Shown here in pieces: positions 10,385-21,324 of a stretch of DNA of 64,000 nucleotides (its first letter is position 1; each line of letters opens with the position of its first letter). The DNA comes from Notamacropus eugenii (lineage: Eukaryota; Chordata; Mammalia; Diprotodontia; Macropodidae): contig NC_092876.1 of assembly GCF_028372415.1 (NCBI RefSeq), positions 64,446,885 through 64,510,884 on the forward strand, in the 5' to 3' direction. The notes under the pieces are model-generated. The model was not told the origin of the DNA. It saw only the letters and a program-made list of their open reading frames with translations, and did no database searches. Position numbers and translations under genes: made by a program.

Positions 10385-11390
10385 TTGGTTGGTTATTGTC
10401 CTTCATCCTTGAAGAGGACCAAAATGACATCACCATGATAAAGTGAAGTTTCAGTGTGTCCAACTGTGGCTGATCAGACCAATACGAGTTCAGAATGCTG
10501 TACCACAGGTTGGGCACAGAGAGTCTATGTGAATATTTGAGGTGGTTACTCCAAATTTGCTCATCCTATGTTTCCTTTGTGCTGTTTCAATTATGCTCAT
10601 AGAGCACAGCACCCTTTCTGATGTGGGCACACCATGCTGAGTGATCCTGTGCCAATGTCTCCCATGTCCCATAATCAAATCCAAAGTTCTTGAGAGAGAC
10701 CTTGAGAGTGTCCTTGTATCGCTTCTTCTGACCACCATACGATTGCCTGCCCTATGCGAGTTCGCCATAAAATAGGCTTTTTGGTAAGCGTACATTTTGC
10801 ATTCGAGCAAGGACTTCAGTGTCTGGTACCTTATCCTTCCAGGCGATCTTCAGAACCTTCCTAAGACAGTTCCAATGGAAGTGATTCAGTTTCCCGGCAT
10901 GGCGCTGGTAGACTGTCCATGTTTCACAGGCATACAACAATGAGGTCAGCACAATAGCTCTGTAGACCTTCAGTTTGGTAGTCAGAATAATACTTCTTCT
11001 CTCCCAAACCTTTCTTCGGAGCCTTCCCAACACTGAGCTAGCTCTGGCAGTGTGCATCAACCTCTTTGTCAATATGTATATCCCTGGAAAGTATACTGCC
11101 AAGGTAACTTCTCCATTTGTTGTAACCAATGGCTCTATGTATATTGGTGTGGTGGTGCCTGATGGAGCACCTGTGTTTTCTTGGTGTTAATTATCAAGCC
11201 AAAATTAGCACAGGTAGCAGAGAACTGCTTCATACTTTGTTGCATTTCAGCTTCAGAGGCTGCACCGAGTGCACAATCATCTGCAAACAGAAAATCATGC
11301 ACCAACACTCCCTCTACTTTGATCTTGGCTTGTAGCCTTTTCAAATTGAAGAATTTACCATCAGTCCGGTAACTGACCTTGATGCTGTGT
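10385..11390 (-). repeat. RTE-like non-LTR retrotransposon, 3' part of the RT ORF with C-terminal zinc finger
   Basis: Minus-strand frames give, in order, the RT core FADDCALGAASEAEMQ and FGLIINTKKTQVL (11135-11390), then TKLKVYRAIVLTSLLYACET and KVPDTEVLARMQ (10752-11129), then SLSRTLDLIMGHGRHWHRIT and CPTCGTAF with a following HxxxxH (about 10440-10810). The last part is a Cys2-His2-like finger at the protein end. FADD is the RT catalytic motif. Pieces lie in different frames, so the copy is dead and 5' truncated. The 3' end (plus strand 10388-10440) matches the tails of SINEs elsewhere in the window. The clade name (RTE-like) is uncertain. Confidence 0.75.
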
Positions 11391-11515
11391 GTACATACAC
11401 ACACACACAATACACATACATACACATACACACACATATATGTGTATACACACATACATACATATGTATACACACACATATATATGTGCACACATACATA
11501 TACATAGTACCTATT
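11391..11515. repeat. (CACATA)n / CA-rich microsatellite
   Basis: Alternating CACACA and CATATA units. Confidence 0.9.
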
Positions 11516-11534
11516 ATACAGCAAAGTGCTTAAT

Positions 11535-11680
11535 TAATACTTATCACTTCTTTGGTTTAGAGTCAGAGGCCATGGATCTGAATCCTGGCTATTTGCATGA
11601 CCTTGGGCAAGTCACTTAACTTCTGTAGGGCTCAGTTTTTTCATCTATAAAATGAGGAGGTTGGTCTAGTTCGGGCTTCT
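11535..11680 (+). repeat. MIR-like SINE
   Basis: 'gaatcctggctatttgcatg', 'ccttgggcaagtcacttaac', 'catctataaaatgaggaggt'. Confidence 0.65.
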
Positions 11681-11783
11681 TAGACTTTTTCCACTTCTTA
11701 CCCCTTCAGTGCTTCTTAATCTGCGAGTCATGACCCCATATAGGGGGATCTAGATAGCTTCTGAACTCCTTTCCACATATACA

Positions 11784-11794
11784 TGTATGTGTGT

Positions 11795-11833
<39 letters not shown>
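11784..11833. repeat. (GT)n microsatellite
   Basis: About 50 bp of GT repeats. Confidence 0.95.
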
Positions 11834-11835
<2 letters not shown>

Positions 11836-12440
11836 AAGGATTAGTATAATCATTTTGAAGATGAAGAAAGTCACCATAAAGTGCTGATCACTCTGCTCCT
11901 GGGTGGCAGAGCCAAATTTCCTGGCTCTAAGGTCAGTAATCTTTCTAGGACACTTTGATGCCAGATAATTATACTAGCCTCAAGCTGTGCCTTGCACCTG
12001 TCAAATTATGGGAAGAGATGTAAGAGATTTGCCATCTGATCTCAAGTTTTCAAGGTTTTCTTGGGCACCTTGGCCATTTCCCATTGTGTGCCATTTTGGG
12101 AATAGCAGGTGGCAGGAGGCACAGATGGAAGGTCAACAGATGGACCGGTGTTAAGGGATGTCAGGTGTTTCTGATAAGTAGATGGGAGGCACTTGTGGGA
12201 CATCAGGAGAGAATCTGCCAGTGATTAATAAATAAGTGTATATGTTTTCTAGAAAACCAAATCAAATTATTTTATCACCTATTTTCCAGTACTGTGACTT
12301 ATTAACAAGATATTGGCTAAAATGCCTTGGATTGATGCCATGTGGGAGTTGGATTGATGCCACATGGGAGTCATCTTTAGACTGTGCCTTCAATAGGCAG
12401 TCACTCTCCTAGGCTTGGAGGGCATGCCCTCCTTATCGCC
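11834..12440. other. Unassigned stretch
   Basis: No ORF or repeat family recognised, apart from a local duplication of 'attgatgcca..tgggagtt' near 12330-12372. Confidence 0.4.
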
Positions 12441-12444
12441 ACCA

Positions 12445-12677
12445 CTTAGAATCCCAATTCTAATGTCCAATTCTTTATGACCCCATTTGGGGTTTTCTTG
12501 ACAGAAATACTGGAATGGCTTGCCATTTCCTTCTCCATCTCATTTTACAGATGAGGAAATTGAGGCGAACAGGGTGAAATGACTTTTCAAGGGTCACACA
12601 GTCGTTAAGTGAGGTTGGATTTGAACTCAAGTATTCCAAGCAGGGCACATTATCCACTATGGCGCCACCTAGCTGTT
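12445..12677 (-). repeat. MAR1-like CORE-SINE, antisense, near full length
   Basis: 'gaccccatttggggttttct', 'cttgccatttccttctccat' through to the tRNA head 'ggcgccacctagctg' at the right end. Confidence 0.85.
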
Positions 12678-12679
12678 AG

Positions 12680-12935
12680 AATCCCTAGCTCCTTTCAAAG
12701 CCGAACTTAAGGCCTGTGTATTAAGTGAGGTATTTCCTGATTTCCCCAGTTGTGCCACTATTTCCATTATCTTCTGTATACTTTCCATTTGCTTATTTTT
12801 ACCCATGTTGTTTTTCCCATCCGAGCCAAGGGCAGGAACTATTTGTACCTTCATATTCTCCAGCTGCTGGCAATTTCTTAATACATAAGAGGTGCTCTAA
12901 TCATTGTTTATCGATTGATTGGTCTGCCCGGGTTA
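12680..12935 (+). repeat. L2 LINE 3' end
   Basis: 'gaatccctagctcctttcaa', 'ggcaggaactatttgtacct' and a terminal (gatt)n-like tail. Confidence 0.65.
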
Positions 12936-13554
12936 CATCCTGAAACGACTGAAAAATGTCTTTACCTTCAAAAAGTGTATCTTGTGAAAACAGAAACTTT
13001 TTAGACACGCTATTATTAGGTTTCACATGTTAGAAATAAGGAAGAAATACATTCCAGGGTAATTGGAGTCATTTGGGCTTTTTCCAATGATGAAATGGAT
13101 CATGTCTTCATTTTTTTTTTGAGGAAGGAGGAAATTTTTCACCAAATCTTTCTGACTTCTGTTTTCCTACCTAAAAATTCTGATAACATCAGCATCCAGT
13201 TCCCACCTCTCACAAAACACTTCTGACTCTTTCCTTGACCCAGGGAAACCTTGAAATATCAGATAGCTGATTCATTTTGCGCTCCATCAAAAGGTCTACA
13301 GATCTTCTACAAGTGCCCAGCCTATCAAGACATCAAATATTGGGCAGGTTCCATTTATTTCATTACACCAAACACATTATAGCCAAGTCCCTCAACTGTG
13401 AGGAAGGCTCTTTCCTTCCCACAGGGATTTCCATGGTCCTTCAAACTTATAATACTATATTATACGGCTCAGGAAAGGAGGGAAAGAAAGAAACAAATAT
13501 TTATGTAACTTCTAGTATGTGCTGGGTACCGTGCTTACTTGTAAAGCACTTGTA
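12936..13554. other. Unassigned stretch
   Basis: No coding signal; 13085-13250 has a T-run and no recognisable family. Confidence 0.4.
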
Positions 13555-13765
13555 AAGTGCCTACTTTATGTGTGTTATCTCATTTGATCCTTACTACAAC
13601 CCTGGGAAGTAGGTGTTATCAATATCCCCAATTTACCCTTGAGGAAACTTGAGGCAGACAGAAGTAAGACTTGCCCATAGTCACCCAGCTTGTTAGTGTC
13701 TGAGGTTGAATTTGAACTCAAGTCCTCCTGATTCTAGATCTACTACACTATCCGATTGCCTCGGA
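13555..13765 (-). repeat. MIR / tRNA-SINE, antisense
   Basis: 'gttatctcatttgatcctta', 'gaggaaacttgaggcagaca', 'gtcacccagcttgttagtgt', and tRNA-head end near 13750. Confidence 0.65.
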
Positions 13766-13939
13766 GTTATTAGAGAATCCATTTTCATCTACCCACTTGC
13801 CTGGGTACATCAAAGAAACTGACTCAGGTTGCTCCTCTGTTCCTGTGGGTATTAGTCATGGTTTTATGACCTGCCCAACTTGAGCACATGTTGTTAATTG
13901 TCATATTAATCCACATATTCTTAACCATTATTCTTAATA

Positions 13940-14060
13940 ATGTACTTATTTTAAAATTATTTTGACACCAATTTCAGTATAATTGGTTTCCTTTGCAATT
14001 CAATGTATTTTATTGTTCATTTAAAAACATGATTCTGAGAAGGGGCTCTTGCCATAAACA
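13940..14060 (+). repeat. hAT-like DNA transposon fragment
   Basis: 'aattggtttcctttgcaatt' through 'gattctgagaaggggctc' matches the same element seen reversed at 20555-20720. Confidence 0.45.
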
Positions 14061-14099
14061 AAGTGAAGAGTGGTCCCCCCCTCCCAAATTTGAAATAGT

Positions 14100-14305
14100 C
14101 AAGGAACTGTTTTTTTTTTTATTCAAATGAATAATTTATTATGATCAACTTTGATTTTCACCAGGGATTCAATGATGGTGTAATATTAGAAAAATGCACT
14201 GTATAATCATAGTAAAAATAAAGATATTCAATATCTTGTGATTATCTCAATAAATAGAGAATAAATCTTTTACAGAATATATTCATTTATTAAGGAACTG
14301 TTGCA
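14100..14305. repeat. Short L1 insertion between 'aaggaactgtt' duplications
   Basis: 'aaggaactgtt' occurs at about 14101-14111 and again at about 14295-14305. Between them is a poly-T run at the left (tail of a minus-strand insertion) and plus-sense L1 ORF2-like sequence ('gattatctcaataaatagag'). This suggests a 5'-inverted, very short L1. Confidence 0.5.
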
Positions 14306-17096
14306 TTGTGGGATTTGTGGGCTGGTTGTGGGAAATCGCTCTGGCCCAGGGAAATGATTGTTGGTAAGCTACCGTCCCCCCTCCCTTCCCACTTGTGATT
14401 TATGCATAAAATTTCCCTGTCTTCACTTAAAGCAAGTGGAATTCTGATCAGGAGAATTCCTGATTTGCAAATCTGTTCCTCCTACTGAAAGTAGTTAATT
14501 AAACTGCTACTTGATTACTGGAACTTTGTCTCTGGCCTGCTGTTCTGTCATTCTCAGATTAGAGACTGGTTCAGTAAAATCCTGTTAACATTCATTGATG
14601 TCAGAAGTTTTTAAGGGGTGGACTTAGGGTGAAGCCTTGAGCTCTCCAGTAACTGGAAGAAAGGACCAGGCACCACTGGATTTTTTTTTCCAGGGTCCCA
14701 ACTCACCTGGTCTGGCAGGTTCACTGTTCCCACTCTCACTTCGTACTGGCTCAGCCTTTCAGTGATTCATTATGAGGAATTTTCCTGGGATCTGTACTTG
14801 GCCTGGATTAATCTGGTAAGGCCTGCTAGCACAGGGATTTGGCTTTTGTGTGCATCTTTTCTCTTATAATGCAGGGCCACCTATGGCCTGTGGTTTTTCC
14901 TCTTTTCTCTTTGATAAGGTCACACCAGCTATGGTCTGTGGGTTTTATTTCTGCACATGATAAATTTTATTTGTGTAAGGATTGCTTTCATGGTCCTGCA
15001 GTTAAATCGGTTAGAGTTGTAGAATGTTTTACTTCTAGAATTTAAGTGATTTGCCAGCAGAGTGTATTTTGTGTATTTGTAACATCCCCTTATAGTGGAT
15101 TTGTCTTTGTGTGTACTTGTTAGTTGAGTGGTGTTGTTATCTTTGAGTGTATACCTTTAAAATGGGATAGATGTGTGGTAAAGGCAAGGGGGAATTTACA
15201 GTAGTTCCTATTAACAAACTCCCAGAACAAACAAGTACCCTTCAAATGTGTAAGATATGGTCCTGACTGTCCAGTCCCTGACTGCCAGGATTGGGTTGAT
15301 TTGATTAGTGATGATCCTAAATTTTGCTGGCCCCACTGGGGCAGCTTTGATAAGACCAAATTAGAGAATTTAAGGCAGAAACTGATGAATTAGGAAATTC
15401 AGCCTCTTGAGCTATAATAAATGATACTCAAAGGCAAGGAAAAAGAGCATAGATCTAAATTAGAATTAGAATAGATCTAAATTAGAATCAATGAAAGAAG
15501 GGATTAAATCATTTGAAAACCTTCTCCTTAACAACCCCCAAACTATCCAACCAAGTAGAACTATCCACTTGTACCAAAAGACTGAACTAGCTCCCCAACT
15601 TCTATATTTTCATTCAAAGTGCAAGCTGGGGAAAGTAGCTTGATCAGAACCTATGTATTTAAGCCCTGGCATTGTGGAGAACTCCAGGCTATTCCCAGCC
15701 CCAGGGAGGACCCTATAGGCTTTGATGGATGCATACAGACCTCAGTATCTGGATCTATATCAACTCATGGTTGTCTTAGTTGGGAAAGGGAGACTAGGAG
15801 CTGGTGCCATAAAGCACCCCAGGAGGCACTGAACACCCTCCCTGCTATCCCAATCATTCAGCACTAGACTTCAGGGAGGGCTGGCAGGAGGGGTGGCAAA
15901 AGGAGGGAGATGTATGGATATCTACTCTAGTTGACACTGGTGCCACACTCTCAATTTTAAACCCCCTTTAAGTCTTCCCTACTTCCCTCCTTTGGAGTCA
16001 GGAATGTATCTCAGTTGTCGAGATTGCTAATAAGACCATTATAGCCCATATCTCAGAACCACACTCCCTTTTTATTGGAGAGATTAGAGCCTCTCATCCT
16101 TTTGTCCTGGTCTCTGAGGCCCCTAGACAGGCCACTGTTTCATTTGACCCAGGAGGGATCACTTCATTGTGTCTTTTATCCCCAATATCTTCCTTAACCC
16201 CTTCCAGCCATCTGACTCTCAACCAAGTTCCCTCTATCTCGTGGGCTTCAGATGTTACCAATATTGGGTTAGTTGTCAGTGCGCCACCTATTGTGCAGTT
16301 AACTGTCCCATCTGATTTATTCACCTCTGAGCAAGGAGAGAATGTAGTTGGTGAAAGTATCTACCTGAAATGAAAAGAGAGGATGAGACTTTGGAACATG
16401 ACTTTGGGTTGCTATAGTGCTCCCTTACCTCCTCATGACAGCCCATTAAAAATCAGAAATTGGTTTCTATTCTATTATACTGTTTACTGCTTCCCCAAGC
16501 TATAGCAGGAATTAAAATTCCAGGGCACAGTCAAGAAAACAGCATTCATCACCATGGAAATGACTTGGCTGACCAAGCAGCCAAAAGACAACCACAGCTT
16601 TCACTCCTCAAACTCCTGAGGGAGAGGCTCCCATAGTACAAATCCCTATTGAACTTTTCACCCATAAGGACAGCCTTAATATATCAGAGCAAGAAAAGCT
16701 TCAAAAGGAAGGATGTAAACTTGTTAAGACCATGGGACTATAGGTCAAGAGTTTTCACAGGCTCCTATCAACACTTAAGAGACATGTCCCACCTGCCTCA
16801 AGCACAATGCAGCCAAGCCTTTGAAGCCTGCTTGTGGGCAGTCTCCTCTCCCAGATGCACTTTTTGAAACCTGGCAGATTGACTTCAATCAATTGCCACC
16901 TGTCCTTGATTATAAATATGGTTACAAATAAATATTTTTAAAATCAATTTTTATAAATATAAATATTTTTGTTGTGGTCTGTATGTTTTTGTAGTGGATA
17001 GAAGTGTTCTCCTGTCATACTGTCACAACCTCTGGGGTAGCAAAAATTCTCTTAGAAAAAATCATTCCATTATGGGGAGTTCCTAAGGAAATCCAT

Positions 17097-17750
17097 TGTG
17101 TTTATTACCCTTAGCAGCAATGGTTGAGAGAGGTGGTGGGTGTAGGGTAGGGAACTCCCTTGGCTGGGGAACTCTGTGCATTTCCAAAGGTCAGCATCCC
17201 CATACACTGGAATATTCTTGGTCTCCCGAATCAGAGGAGTTAATTTTATACAGGAGAAAGAGGCTGAGGGCTCCATTATGATTAAATATAGAGTTTAATA
17301 AATGGTTTTAAGAATCATAATGAGTTGCTTACAATAGAGGCCAATCTGGGGTGGCTGCCAGATGAAAACGGTCTCAAAAATGGGTCAGTCCCCCACAAAG
17401 ACCCTAGGAAAACCCAGTGGTAATTATAGAAATCAAACAAAGGGGAGCTGGAGCCAGAGTACATCACTACTAATTGGTTTCTGTTTAGTTATAGGCTCAT
17501 TTCTGAGCTTGGACATTATGCCAATGTTATTAGCTAAAATGCTCAAACACAAGTTGGTGTATTGATCATGTATGGGCCACTGTATTTATGTTATGACCTT
17601 AACTGACACATTTATCTAAATTATGACTCAGTGTCTTAGTTAGAATTTTTAACAGGTCACCACTTCCAGGCTTCCATCTTTCAGAGTTTAAGTTATGACT
17701 TTCACTTCTTACTGTGTCTTATGATTTTTCCCCAATTGGTATGTGTTCAA
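17097..17750. other. Unassigned insert within the retroviral fossil, possibly LTR-derived
   Basis: This stretch separates two parts of the integrase region. Its left 300 bp (17097-17397), read on the minus strand, runs from TGTGGGGGAC to AACACA and so could be an antisense LTR. No matching flanking duplication was found. Confidence 0.3.
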
Positions 17751-17756
17751 GGAGGA

Positions 17757-18372
17757 CCAGTACCTTTGGTATGATGGCTGCTGAGCCCTTTTTGGGGCTC
17801 TTTCCACATTTGGTGTTCACCTGTTCTACCCAACTCTCACCTGTGGCTCCAAGAAGCTGCAGCATGCTCAGCAGCCACACCCCAGTAAACTGTTTCAGCA
17901 GGTGGGCCAAACCTGGTTGAGCATAACCAAGGGGTCTCAGACTCACTGGAGAGTTAGGGAGGTGTCTACCCCAAACATGTGAAGACCTCCCCTGGTGGAG
18001 TGGGCGGATGAGAACAATTTGTTCCAACGGCCATGAAGGCAGCTGAAGCAGGCAATGTGGAGTTCTTAGGGCTTGGTTAGACACCGAAGATGCCAAGGTC
18101 ATCCACTGCATTCTGAGCCATTGCCAACCATCTTGATTCTGTCCTGCCACTGGACCATGATGACTCTGGGGGAGAGAGTGAGGCTGATGACTTCGCACAA
18201 CTCTGCCTCACTTAAATCCAATTTACGCATGAATCAAAAGACATCACCCATACCACTTTGCTCTTATGCCTCAAAGTCCTGTGGCCACAGGCAAGTGAAA
18301 CTTCACTTTTTCATGGTGATGTCATTTTGGTACTCTTTAAGAACGAAGGACAACAACCAACCAACCAACCAA
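17757..18372 (+). repeat. About 616-bp non-autonomous element with RTE-like tail
   Basis: Shares most of its length with 24107-24640 (for example 'agaacaatttgttccaacgg' against 'agaataatttgttctagtgg'). Ends 'catggtgatgtcattttggt' and 'gaaggacaacaaccaacc', the same tail as the LINE at 10.4-11.4 kb. Followed by an (aacc)n run. Confidence 0.8.
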
Positions 18373-18720
18373 TCCCACAATGGGATACTTAAAACCTCCC
18401 TTGCTAAATTCTCTGAGGAGCTGGGTATCCCCTGGCTCAAAGCCCTTCCTTTAGCACTTCTGAGCCTTAGATCTAGACCATCTGGTTCCCATAAACTCAG
18501 TCCCTTTGAGATAGTGACAGGATGCCCAATACTTCTGTACCCGTAGGTAGGAAGCATAACAGCCAAAGGATTCCTTCTACAATACTGTATTGGATTGGCT
18601 CAGAAAATACCAGAGACTTAGCAACTTGTTTCATGGTCCTATTCTCTAGAAATTTTAACCAAGACTCAGTGCTTGATCCAACTCCAGGTTGATGTCTACT
18701 GGAAACATCTCCAAAAACAC

Positions 18721-18964
18721 TCCCATCTTTTACTGGAAGTCTTCCCTAACCTCTCTTAATTTTAGTACCTTCCCTCTGTCAATTATTTTCTACTTATCCT
18801 GTACATAACTTGCTATGTATATGTTTGTTTGCATGTTCTCTCCTTCATTAGATTGTAAGATCCTTGAGGGCAGGAACTATATTTTGCTTCTATTTTTTTT
18901 ATCCCTAGCACTTAGCACAGTGTGATACATAGCAGACACTAACTAAATGTATATTGATTGCTTG
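18721..18964 (+). repeat. L2 LINE 3' end
   Basis: 'gattgtaagatccttgaggg', 'cctagcacttagcacagtg', terminal 'tgtatattgattg'. Confidence 0.75.
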
Positions 18965-19252
18965 AGCCAGTGCAAAGGCATGAAGATGAGAGATGAAGCA
19001 TGATATGTGAGAAACAACAAGGAGACCAGTGTCACTGGATGGAGAGTAAAGTACATGGAGGAAGTCAGGTGTAAGAATCCTGGAAGATAGAAGGAGGTCA
19101 GATTGGGAAGAGCTTTAAATGCCAGACAGAAGACTTTCTTCTTGGTCCTAGAGGTAACAGAGGACATCTGTAATTTATTGGGTAAGGAGGGTAGCATAGG
19201 CACACCTTTGCCATAAGAAAATCATTTTGGCAGCTGAGTAGGGACTAGATTG

Positions 19253-19831
19253 TGTGTGGGATGACCCCCTTAATAAAATTCGAATCTTGACCAAAGGAGT
19301 AAAAAGGAAAGATATTTATTCAGCTTTCTTGAGAAAGGGCACTCCTGCCTATGCTCAAGATGGTGATGGTTGAGGAGGGTGAGGGTGTGCCCTGCACAGA
19401 AGTTTTTATAGATCCTGACCACAACACCCTCACCCTAATCCCCTTCCTCTTAGCCTATTAGCTGAGCCTTGAGGATATAGTCTATCCATGGAAAATCTAC
19501 CCCAGCAACAAGGAATAAATATACAAGAATAATTTTTAGAAAAAGTGGCGGGGGAGAGTAGGGGAATGAGCAACTTGTGTTCAAGGACTGTCACATAACA
19601 TGGAGTAATGTGTAGGAAAGGAGATAAGGGAGTGAGTAAAGGCAGTCTCTGTCCAGGACTATCTTGTAGCACAAAAAAATTTTTAAGAAAAAAACCAGAG
19701 TCTATATTGTTCAATTTCTCACGGCTGGGTGAGACAAACAGGGCTGATACAAGGGGCCCCTGAGAGGTTCTCACTAAATATACTTGTTCTACTCCCTGAG
19801 AGGTCTTTACTAAATACACCTGTTCCATTCG
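19253..19831 (-). mobile_element. Solo LTR (fossil) inserted in the L2
   Basis: A 579-bp block interrupts the L2 and is flanked by 5-bp 'gattg' duplications at 19248-19252 and 19832-19836. Read on the minus strand it ends in CACACA. An AATAAA signal is present on the minus strand near its 3' end. It holds an internal tandem duplication of about 36 bp near 19760-19826. No internal retroviral region is attached; family not named. Confidence 0.65.
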
Positions 19832-19975
19832 GATTGGAGCAGAGGGAGACTTGAGGCAGGGAGACCAATTAGGAATCTATTGCAATAGTCTAGGGAAGAG
19901 GTGACGAAGGTCTGAATGAGATGGTGGTTGTGTGAATGGAGAGGACACATGTGAGAGCAAAAAGGTACAAAAAAT

Positions 19976-20213
19976 GTTGAGTTTTTTGCTCATGTTTGAC
20001 TCATTTGGGGTTTTCTTGGCAAAGTTCCTGGAGTGGTTTGCCATTTCCTTCTCCAACTCATTTTATAGATGAACAAACTGAGGTAAAGAGTTAAGGGACT
20101 TGCCCAGGGTCACACAGCTAGTACACATCTGAGGCCAGATTTGAACTAGTGAAGATGAGTCTTCTTGATTCCAAGTCTACTACTCTATGCACTATGGTGC
20201 CACCTAGCTGCCC
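19976..20213 (-). repeat. MAR1-like CORE-SINE, antisense, near full length
   Basis: 'tttggggttttcttggcaaa', 'ggtttgccatttccttctcc', tRNA head 'atggtgccacctagctgccc'. Confidence 0.85.
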
Positions 20214-20554
20214 AGAAACAATAGATTTGACAGCAGATTGGAGACAGAGAGTTGGGGTGAGGAGCAGAGGATGATACCAAAATTGTAAGTCTGGATAACT
20301 GAGAGGAGGGTAATGCCCTTGACAGTAACAGGGAAATTCAGAAAAAGATAGAGTTTGGAGAGAAAAGAATGAGTTCTGTTGAGTTTGAGATGTGCATAGG
20401 ACATCCAGCTTGAAATGTCCAAAAGATAATTTAAGTTGGGGGCAAAGGCTTAAAAGAGAGATGAGGTCTGGAAATATGGATCTGGGACTCATCTACAAAG
20501 AGATGATTATTCATCCCATGAGAGCTGGTGAGATTACCAAGTGAGATCATATAG

Positions 20555-20720
20555 AACAGGAGTCCTTAACTTAACTAAGGTGTTATGGACACCTTTGACA
20601 ATTGGGTGCGACTCATGGACCCTGTATCAGAATAAAGTTTTTAAAAAAACATTAAATAAAATTTCTAGGACCACAAAGGAAAAAAAAGATTAGTGAAAAT
20701 AAAAAATGTAACCCCCCCCA
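20555..20720 (-). repeat. hAT-like DNA transposon fragment, antisense
   Basis: 'caggagtccttaacttaac' and 'tcatggaccctgtatcagaa' are the reverse of the fragment at 13940-14060 and resemble 47585-47790. Confidence 0.5.
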
Positions 20721-20975
20721 GTGTAAAGGGAAAAGAAAACGGGACCTAGGACAGAACCTTGGGAAACATGCATGGGTGGATGTGATATGGATGAAGATCC
20801 AGTAGAAAGAAGGAATGTTTAGACAAGAAGGAGAAGAATCAGGAGTGACCAATGTCAAAAAAACCCAGAGATCAGAAGATATCAAGATTAAGAAGGTGAT
20901 TAACAGCATGAAATTCTGCACAGAAGTCAAGAAAGATGAAGATAAAAGCGAGTGTGATCCTATGAAGACATCTAG

Positions 20976-21324
20976 AGACATTCAAGTTCCTCATGGTCCT
21001 CCTGGAGGCAGATCAGTCCACACACCAAAACATGGAGGGAATCAGGAGGAAAAATGGTGGACCACTATAGCCATGACACTCCACACTTCCTGCAGCTTTT
21101 CCTTCTGTCTGCTTTCCCACTCTTCCAAACAGCACACCATAATCCTTGCAAGGGTGGAGCTGGTCTGACTGGGGTAGATTAGTACTGAAATCAGTGCAAA
21201 ACTGGCATAAATACCTATTTCCGCCTTCAGGTACGGGTAGAGTCCCTGGGGCTCATTTCCATGCTTGGCTTGACTGACAGACTTTGTGTGCTATCATTAT
21301 AATAGTTTTTATTTCTGCTCTTCT
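20976..21324. other. Unassigned stretch
   Basis: No gene or repeat recognised. Confidence 0.4.

Larger units (their letters stand above)
14306..18720 (+). mobile_element. Endogenous retrovirus fossil, gammaretrovirus-like (class I), broken and incomplete
   Basis: Parts in order on the plus strand: a probable 5' LTR remnant (to about 14594) followed by a primer-binding-like 'tgatgtcagaagtt'; leader and gag-like remnant (to about 15890); protease with a VDTGATLSILN-type active-site motif (near 15925); RNase H end with a GNDLADQAAK-type motif (near 16560); integrase (about 16680-17096, resuming 18385-18720 with LSPFEIVTGCP). No envelope or 3' LTR was seen. It is interrupted by a SINE (17757-18372) and by another insert (17097-17750). 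It is broken in many places and looks old, having collected marsupial SINEs. Confidence 0.75.
18965..20975 (-). repeat. L2 LINE, antisense, broken into pieces by three later insertions
   Basis: Pieces at about 18965-19252, 19832-19975, 20214-20554 and 20721-20975 are collinear L2 sequence on the minus strand. Minus-strand wording includes KKVFCLAFKALPNLTSFYLP and FGHFKLDVLCTSQTQQNSFF. The gaps are a solo LTR, a MAR1-like SINE and a hAT-like fragment. Confidence 0.8.

Noticed and set aside
18073-18546. 157-codon plus-strand frame considered as a host exon
   Set aside because: It runs from the RTE-tailed element into retroviral integrase-like sequence, so it is a chance fusion of two repeats.
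20815-21168. Plus-strand frame of 117 codons rich in lysine
   Set aside because: The first half is antisense L2 sequence; no matching protein or splice structure.
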